DNA of 64,000 nucleotides from Lethocerus indicus (taxonomy: Eukaryota > Arthropoda > Insecta > Hemiptera > Belostomatidae), in contig JACDQD010000003.1 of NCBI GenBank assembly GCA_019843655.1, positions 34,545,485 through 34,609,484 of the forward strand, in the 5' to 3' direction. Numbering within the stretch: the first letter of the stretch is position 1; every line of letters begins with the position of its first letter. Below are positions 52,301 to 61,300 of the stretch, piece by piece. A model generated the notes under the pieces. It saw nothing but the letters and a program-made list of their open reading frames with translations. It did not search any database and was not told where the DNA came from. Made by a program: the position numbers and the translations under genes.

Positions 52301-55300
52301 TCCAGGAAGAGCTACCCTCTGGAACTTGTTCCGGCTGTACGCCACCGAGCGTTTTATTTATAAAAAAAAAATAAAAATAATTAATTTTCCACTTACTGAC
52401 GCAGTTCGAATTGAGACATTTTTCGTTGAGAGCGCAGTCGTTGTCGACGCCGCACTGCAGCCGGCATATGTTCTGCACGCAGGCGAAACTCTCTCCGCCC
52501 GACTGCTGCTGGGAACAGTCCTTGTCCGAACTGCAGGGCATCGGCACTGTAAAAAAAAAACCACCGTTTCGTATCCAATCGCTGTCCAAAGCTCCATCCA
52601 AAGCCGTCCATCAATTTTACACCACCGTATTACCCAATTTCGATCGTTCTTATCTTTGGGGTGTCCTCAAAATTAACGCCAGATTTCAATATGCCACCTG
52701 CAGTAAAGTTGGAAACCCTATTAAAGAAAAACCGTTCGACAGCCGATAGTTTAGGGTCAGTACGAATGGGGGGGCGTTACACGATAGAACAACGTGTTTT
52801 CGTTGTTGAGCAATATTTCAAAAATAATGAAAGTTTGGCGGCCACAGTTCGATTGCAAAATCTTGCGTTAATTTTGGGACACCCTATTGGGAAATCTTAC
52901 TGATAAATACGAATAATTTCATCACTCTTGTCTTAATTTTTGTAGACAGGACGATTGTTGTCCGTCCTGGAGGATGCTTCATACCGGCGGACAACACGGC
53001 CACGGTCAAGGACCCTGGAGTTGACCGTCTCGAGTTTTGCTATAGTTAAGTTCCGTCGACTGCCTCCTACCTCTAATACATCCGGTCAGTTGGTCTCCGG
53101 TGAATCCCGGCGGGCAGAAAGCAGCGTGGAGCGTGATCGAGGACGGTACACCGGGCGTTGATGCCGCAGATGCTGTTGTCGGAGCACGGGTCAACGCACT
53201 TTCCCGACACGCAGGACTCGTTCCCGTTGCACTCCTTGTCCCATCCGCACAGCCCTGTTTACACAACAACACTCGATCAATCTCATGAAAATTAATAGAG
53301 TGTATCCACCCCATGGCCCATGGACAGAAGTTTTCGTTCAATTTTTGACCATGCAGTTTGGAGAAAACAGCGCCTTTTCGTTATCTCCCTTGCGAATCTA
53401 GAATGACTCCATTCGTACCCTTCTAAGGCATGCCGCAATAATAGAATACAAAGTATCTAGAAATATACGATATATATCGTAGGTTTGTCGTGTTTCTGTC
53501 TCGGTTCTGGTTTCGGCTGTTCGCCGTCTTCAGTAGCGCGAAGCCAACCCCTCCAAGACCCTCGTTGTAATAGCGCTAAGGTGGGCGAAGAAACAGTTGA
53601 AAAACTCACAGGCGCACTTTCCGGACGAGCAGTAGGAGTTCTTGGGGCAGTCCTGGGTGGCGTTGCAGGGTATCCTGTCGACCGGAGGCGGCCGGCAGAC
53701 CTTGGATTCGTCCTCTCGGTAGCCTTCGATGCACTGGCACTTGGCCACGTGGCCGGACGCGGCATCGGCCACGCAGACCGAGTTCTCTTTGCATTCAACG
53801 CCTTCGCATACATCTGGACAAAAAGTGAAACTATTGTCAGCCGATAGTTTCAGGGTCAGTACAAATGGAGCGTTACACGATGGAACAACGTGCGTGGCCA
53901 CAGTTCGATTCAAATGTCGCGTTAATTTTGGGACACCAGAATATATATATGGGGAGAGTGTCTCAGCAAATGCGACTTTGGGGGTGCGTTTGGAGACAAT
54001 AAATGAACGACGAATAGTGAATACTGTGTCTCTCACCTCGGCATTTGTGCTGGCCGGTGGTAAGGTCGAGGGTACATTGGGCAGTGGGCGGGCAGTCGGC
54101 GTGGTCGGTGCACTGTCGAGGCAGGATGCAGGTGCCGTCGAGGGGGTGGACGATGGTGCCAGGCGGGCAGAGGCACTTGTAGGCGGCGGTGGCCGTGTCG
54201 ACTGTACCCGGTTCTATGTCTATGCAGGTGGCACCCCGGGGGCAGGGCGACGAGGAGCAGGCGCCGGGCAGCGGCATGCAGCCCGGCCGCCCTCTCGGCA
54301 CGCCCGTCGTCCCGGCCACGCACTGGCAGTGCTGCCTGTGCCCGACCCCGCTGCACATCGCGTTCTCGCCGCACGGGTTCTCCACCAGGCAGGCTATCTT
54401 GCACTTGTTCTCGTGGCACAGCTTGTCCTCCGAGCACTGGTCGTCGGCGGTGCACTCAGTTGTGACGCAGCCTCCCGCCGACATGTGGTATCCTTCCTTG
54501 CAGCGGCACTCGGCCCTGTGCTCCCCGGTCGGTCGGCATTCGGAATTCCGCCCGCATATCACGGGGCTGCCGCCGCCCTCGCACACGTCCTCGCAGAACG
54601 CCTACCGTCATAAATCGATCGTTAGACATTCAAATTCGGCGGCTTCTCTACAGTCACGTTTCGAAGGAGGATTAATCCTCCCGAACTCACCTGTCCCAGA
54701 TCGTTATGTAGGCAGTGTTGGTGGTCGAGGCAGTCGCTGTCCGATCGGCAGCGCTCCTCGCGGACGCAGATGCTGTTCAGGCAATAGAGAAAGTCCGGAC
54801 AGGTGTCGTTGTTCCGGCAGGTCAGTCGGCACAGCGAGGATATGCACACTTGTTCGCCGTAGCAGTCCCTCGGCCCGTTGCACACGGCTGAAAAACCGAA
54901 TCGCTCATTTTTATCCAACTATTGGATTTTCCGCTTTCGTCGGAGAAAAGGAAAGCGGACTGCGGGAAAGCGATAAATGTTGGTGGGGTACGCACCGAGG
55001 CAGATTCCGTTGCTGCATGAGGTAGATGTGGGGCACTGCGTCTCTTGGCTGCAGTACTGGATGGGCAGGCATGCCAAGTGGGGGTCGCCGGTGGTGCCCG
55101 GCCGACAGCTGCACTTGGCCCTCTGATTCTGGACCGTGCACTCGGCTCCCTCGCCGCACACGTTAGCCACCGAACACGGATCCGAACATCGTCCCATCAC
55201 GCATCCTTCGTTGGCGTCCGGGCAGTCCGTATTGTCATTGCACTCGACTTTCAGACATTCCACCTACGTAGAAATCATTTTCAGTTTAAATAGTTCGCTT

Positions 55301-58300
55301 TCCACGAATCGCCGTGTCAAAAGTGACAAAATTTTGCTCCGATTACGAATTTCAACTTGTACAACTCTTTCTTACTCGTGGGTCTCCTGTAGTATGTTGA
55401 GGACACGAGCAGACTGGTGAATGGTCGACGGTGAGGCAATGGGCGTTGATACCGCAGGTGATGGTTTCGCCGAGACAGGGGTCCCTGCACGTCGAGTCGA
55501 TGCAGGAGGCGGTCGTGGGGCAGTCGTTGTCGGTTGAACAGTCGCCCGGAAGGCGACAGGAGCCGCCGGCACCGCCGCCCAAAAGCCCACCTTCGCACTC
55601 GCAACTGAAACTCCCGACTGTGTTGATGCACCTGGCAGCGGAGAAAAATGAGAATTAATTCTTGAACTCCGCGGACGTATCGTTGGAAATGATTCTCTGG
55701 AATTAATCGAATTGGATGAGAACTGACTTGGCAGTGGGATGGCAGGGCGTCGGGGACATGGAGCACTCGTCGACGTCCTGACACTTGGTTCCTCCCTGCG
55801 CCGAGTGCATCGGCCGGTAGCCCTCCTGACAAATGCAAGCGCCGTTGTGCTCGTCCACCTCGCAATGCCCTCCGTAACCGCAGTCCACGTCATCGCACGG
55901 ATCTAGGATGAAACGGTACAAATTTAATCGTTGTTCGACTACTCTACATTTAGATTTATCTCACACTCGATATACTTTATTTATACTTCGGGCGAAGTCC
56001 AAAAAGCGGATTTTCTTAGGGCCGCCGAAGAAAAATATCCTCGAAGAAAGGACGGTGAGCCCAGTATGATTGGGAAGACATCATCGTATTTCGGACAAAG
56101 AAGAAGAAACATGTTTTTTATAAAAATGCGGACCGGATGCCGTTCATATCTTACTTGTACATTTGTTGCTTCTCATGTCGCAAGCTTTCTCTTTAGGACA
56201 GTCTTGGTGCGCCGTGCATTCGACCTGGAAGCATCCCAGTGTAGTGTCGTAGGGATCGCCGAGGTGAGCCGGCGGGCAGGTGCACTGGAGGCGGTGGTCG
56301 AGTACGGCGCATTCGGCCTTGGGGCCGCAGTTGGGGCCCAGCTGGTCGCAGGGGTTGTAGCAGTTGCCGCTGCGGCAGAGCAGGGTCTGCGGGCAGTCTT
56401 GGTGGCTGCGGCACTCCTCCGCCGGCAGGCAACCCTCCCCGACGCCGGCGCTCACCGTCCCGCCCTCGCACACGCACTTATACGACCCCGGGGTGTTGAC
56501 GCACTTGGCGCTCGGATGGCAGACCGGCCCGTCCGCCCTCAGACACTCGTCTACGTCGGTGCACCCCAATTCAGTCGCCACGAACCCGTCCCGACATCTG
56601 TCAAAAATGGCAATACATGAAATGGGCTCAGAATTCGTTATTAAATTACTCGACTCTGCACTAATGTGTATACGGACTTGCACGTTTTCTCTAGGCATTC
56701 TTGATGCGGTCCGCAGTCGGAATTGGACGAGCAGCCGGGTCTGCAGACGGAGTCCGGTCCGCATACTTGGCCTCTGAGGCAGTTGTTGGCGGACAAGCAG
56801 AGGGTGACGCAGAGGGGGCCGCCGGGACGCTTCTGGTCGCATCTCTCGCCGGCCGCGCACTCTCCGCTCGTAGTGCACTCGACTCTGCACTCGTTGTCGT
56901 CGCACCTCTCCCGACCGATCTTGCAGTCCGAGTCAGTTTTGCAGAGCGCGGGAACGCGCCTGCAACCCTGTTCGGGGCTGCCGGAGAAGCCCGCCGGACA
57001 AGTGCACACAGTCATGTGGTTCACCGCTCGACACTCCGCGTTGAGTCCGCACGCTCCCTCCTTACACGCATCTGTCGATCGTTTCGATCTCCGTTAGAAT
57101 TTGTGTATCGATCGTATTAACGATCGAAATATAACGACTACTACGGAAATGTAATTTACCTTGACACTTGTTGGATATACAAGCCTGTTCGGAGGGACAG
57201 TGGTTGTTGCTGCGACATCCGACTAGGCAGACGCCGGTGACGCAAGCTTGATCGGGAAGACACTGCGAATGGCTTACGCACGGCACTCGGCACTTGTTGT
57301 CTGTACATCGTTCACCCTCGGAACAATCGTCGGACGAACGGCATACCACTAATTAATTAAACGCATAAATTACGCGCTCGTTGCAATAGCGTTGTATACC
57401 GTGTATTGTAATTTGAGTTGGGGCACTAACCTTCGCATTGGCCGTTGACGCACAGTTGACCCGAACAATCGCCGTCGGTGTTGCAGGCGGAGGACGTCCT
57501 GACGCAGGGGGATCTGGGGTCGGTGGTAGCCAGCTTCCGGAAGTCGGGAGGACAAGAGCAGAGAGGGCGTCTGTCGATTACCGTGCAGATAGCGTTGATT
57601 CCACAAGCGTCCCGACAGGGATCGATACAGCGGCCGTCGGTGCAAACGCTCGACGGTGGACAATCGTGGTCCCCGGTGGGACAGTGGTCCTCGCGAGTAC
57701 ATCCCGACTGGAACGGGTCGCCCACCGTGCCGGGCGGGCACTTGCAGATGAAACCGGTGCCGGTGTTAGATCGCTCGCAGACGGCGCTCGGGTGGCAGGC
57801 GTCGGCGGAGCAGACGTCCGACGGTCGGCACTCGATTTCGGGCAACGGCGCAGGAGTGTAACCCGGAGGGCATTGGCAGATCGGTTGGCGTTCCGGCCCG
57901 GGAATGCAGACTGCGTTGTCGCCGCAGGTGTCCTCTTCGCAGACGTCGCGACACGTGTGACTCAGCCTGTCGCACAGTTGGTGAGTAGGACAATCGACAT
58001 TGTAGACGCACGAGACGCGCGTACAGCCTTCGGTCGGGTCGCCCGTGTACGGACCGGGAGGGCATTGGCAGCGGGCGACGTGATTGTTGGTCACGCAGAG
58101 GGCTCGAGGGCCACACTGCAGGTGGTCGCAGGCCGGCGTGCAGGCCGAGTCTTTGCACACCTCGGCCTCCGGACAGTGGGCGTCTTCGGAACAACGCACG
58201 CTGATCCCCACGCATCCCTCCTGTCTTCGGGATCGCCCGTAAAACCGTCGACACAGGCACACCTAGACCGATGTTGGTTCGCGGTGCATACCGCATTCTC

Positions 58301-61300
58301 GGGACAGGTGACCTCGAGGCAGACGTTCTTACACTTGAGTACTCCGAGATCGTCGGGCGCGCAGGCTTCGGTCTCTTTACAGTCTTTATTGTCGCTGCAG
58401 TCGGGTACTGACGGTTTCTCGCACGTCGAACTGACCGGGTTCCAACTGTAGCCGGTGGTGCACTCGCAGAAGGGCCGGTCGTTGTCGTCCAGTGTGCATA
58501 CTTCATTTTGGCCGCACGCTACATTCCAACAGGGGTGTCGACAATATCGCTCGCCCTGGAGTCCGATGGCGCACACTTTACGGTTTGGACAGTCGTTGTC
58601 GACCGCGCACCCTCTTTCCTCGGGTTCCTCGTTGGCCGGCCGACAGCCGACGGCCAGATCGGTGGGGCTGCCCTCGTAACCGTCGAGGCAGATGCACGAC
58701 GACCTGTGCTTCTCGGAGACGCAGAGGGCGTTAGGACCGCACTGCAGTTTCCTGCAACCCTCTACGCATTTTCTGACCCCCTTACTTATCTGTAGGCAAA
58801 TCTGCGTGTTTTTACAGTCGAGATTGTTGTCGCAGCGGCCTTCCAGAGTGCAGCCCTCGACCGTGTCGTAGGGGTCGCCGGCGAGGCCCGGTGGGCACAA
58901 ACACTTTCCGGACACGCACGCCGCACTCGGACCGCATCTCACACCTTCGCATTCGTTTTTACATTTCCCCCGTTTGCAGACGTACCTGAACAGAACAGAG
59001 GCGGCGCCTCGTTATATATTTATACGATTAAATATTTTTCAGACGATTTATATTAATTCTATTATTACGTACCCGGGCGGACACGGTAATTTTCGACTGC
59101 ACGCGCAAGTTGACGGGTCCTGACAGGCCTGCGGAGCCATCGGCATACAGTTGACGAACGGGTTTCCAATGTGGCCTTCTTTACAGCGACAATCGAAGTT
59201 GCCGGGCACATTGATGCAGATAGCATTGCTGCCGCAAGCGTTGCCGTTACATTCGTCAACGTCTAGAACAATGTTTGGAACGGCGTTTAGTGTTTGCGAC
59301 AAAATTAATTAATAATATACAGCGCCGCTCGATAGAATCGACCGACGCGATGGCTTCCGTCATACCTTGGCAGTGAACGTAGGGATTGCCCTTGTATCCC
59401 GGTGGACAGAGACATTCGACCGAATCGGTGTTCTCCTTGCACCAGGCCCCCGTACCGCAGAGTGTCGAGGAGCACGATTTGTTCCTTCCCGGGGTCCGCA
59501 CTCTGTGTACGGGTTGCCCGACGTACCCGCGTTGCAGACGCACACGTTGCTGCCGGCGCCGACCGTCCCGTATTCGCAGTGGGCGTTCAAACCGCACCGC
59601 GGCGTGCACGTCGGCATTTCAACGGCTGGATAAAACAATTTATAATTAATTCGGACGTTCGACAATCAATTTTACTCCTACTAAATTTCCCCTCAAAATA
59701 CACATAACGTTTGAGAGAGAGAGAGAGAGACTTACGTGGCATGCATATGAAATTGGGATTTCCGATGAAGAGGTGGGTGCACACGCACGTCGCAGTCGAT
59801 TTGTCGCAGACGGCTCCAACTCCGCACACCTGCCCCTTGCACCTGTGCCTGCACCTTCCCGCTATGCACGCGCTCGGCGGCTTGCAATCGGCGCTGTTCG
59901 AACAGACGTCCCTCAGGCACTCGCCGCCGGCGAACGGATTGCCGCTGAAACCCTCGGGACACTTGCACGTCCCGACTCCGCCGGCCACCGCCAGACACTG
60001 AGCACCGTCACCGCACTGTACACCTTCGCACGCTGTGGGCAAATACACGACGTGCTACAGCTGTCAAGAGTAATGAATCAAAAATATAAGTTTGAATGGC
60101 TCTAGCTCCTGTACTCCTGCCCCTCCTTGTCCAATTTACGGCCCCACTATCCCGGAAGGGAGCTTTACACAGGACAGACCAAAACAGGACTGCCAGTGTC
60201 TTCTGGTCGACGGTGCGCACTCCCGTCTCTGTGTTCTGAAAGATATCGTCTTAGAACGATGACGTGACCGTGGCGCCAAGTTATCGCCAACGATCGGCAA
60301 CAACTAACTGGAATGTGTGTAACGGCGCAGGCATAATTACGCTGTTTTGCATAAGGTGTATCGAGCGATAAAATACCGATTTCTCGGTGAAGGCACGACC
60401 TTCGAGCAACTCGAACACCCGACACTCGTCGATGCTGTACAATATTAACGGGCGGCGAAATGCTCGAACCCGAGGAATTTTTGACTTGAAATCGAATCTT
60501 CTGATTCTGTCCGACCGACAGAGCGTCTCCAAGGTACAAAGAACGGAGGATCTCCGAGACCTTAACGGGCGCCGAGATAATTCAGCTTCTGCCAGTTAAA
60601 CTGGGGACAAATAATTATTGTATAATAGTTACGGGAAACGCAGATTCCGGACTGGTCGGCCGGTCGGAAAAAGCCCGGCCTGCAGTTACACCGGGCCTCG
60701 TGTCCCTCCGGCTGGCAGTAGGCGTTCTCCCCGCAGTCCAGACTCCTGCACGGGTCAACACAAGAGCCGCCGACGCAGCTCGAAACCTCCGAACAGTCGT
60801 CGTCCGTCCTGCATTCCGCTTTACCCTTGGCGCCCTCTTCAAAACCTAAACGTACGCAATATATATTTATATATATATATATGGTTGGTGAATTCTCTGC
60901 ATTCTATATATGAGAAGGTGGTCAACTTACACCTGGTTGTGTACGGGTCGCCTGCGGTCCCCGTCGGACAGATGCACGCGAACGATCCCTGGGTGTTGAC
61001 GCACTGTGAGCCCGGCGCTGGACATGCTCCGCTGGAGCCGGCGGAACACTCGTCGAGGTCCTGGCAGGTGGTGGTGCCGGCGGCTGACGGCTGGTGGCGG
61101 TAGCCGGTTCGGCAGACGCACTGTGGCGGATCGCTCGGCCGACACTCGGCGTTCATGCCGCACTCGAACCTCTCGCACGGACCTGCGACAATATTACGGA
61201 TACCTCCGTTATCACTCTAAGCTGGATACTAAAATATTTTATTATTATCGGTTGGATGTCTCCATTTCTGTAATGTCACCATTTCCTGCAAATGTTACCA

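Noticed and set aside
57438..58451. Long plus-strand open frame of 337 codons, and similar ones at 53729-54613, 24091-24648 and 3103-3480
   Set aside because: They mirror the cysteine-module or Thr-repeat exons on the other strand. Codon bias and TGC-rich sequence keep the antisense open. Their translations have no domain sense and no splice logic.
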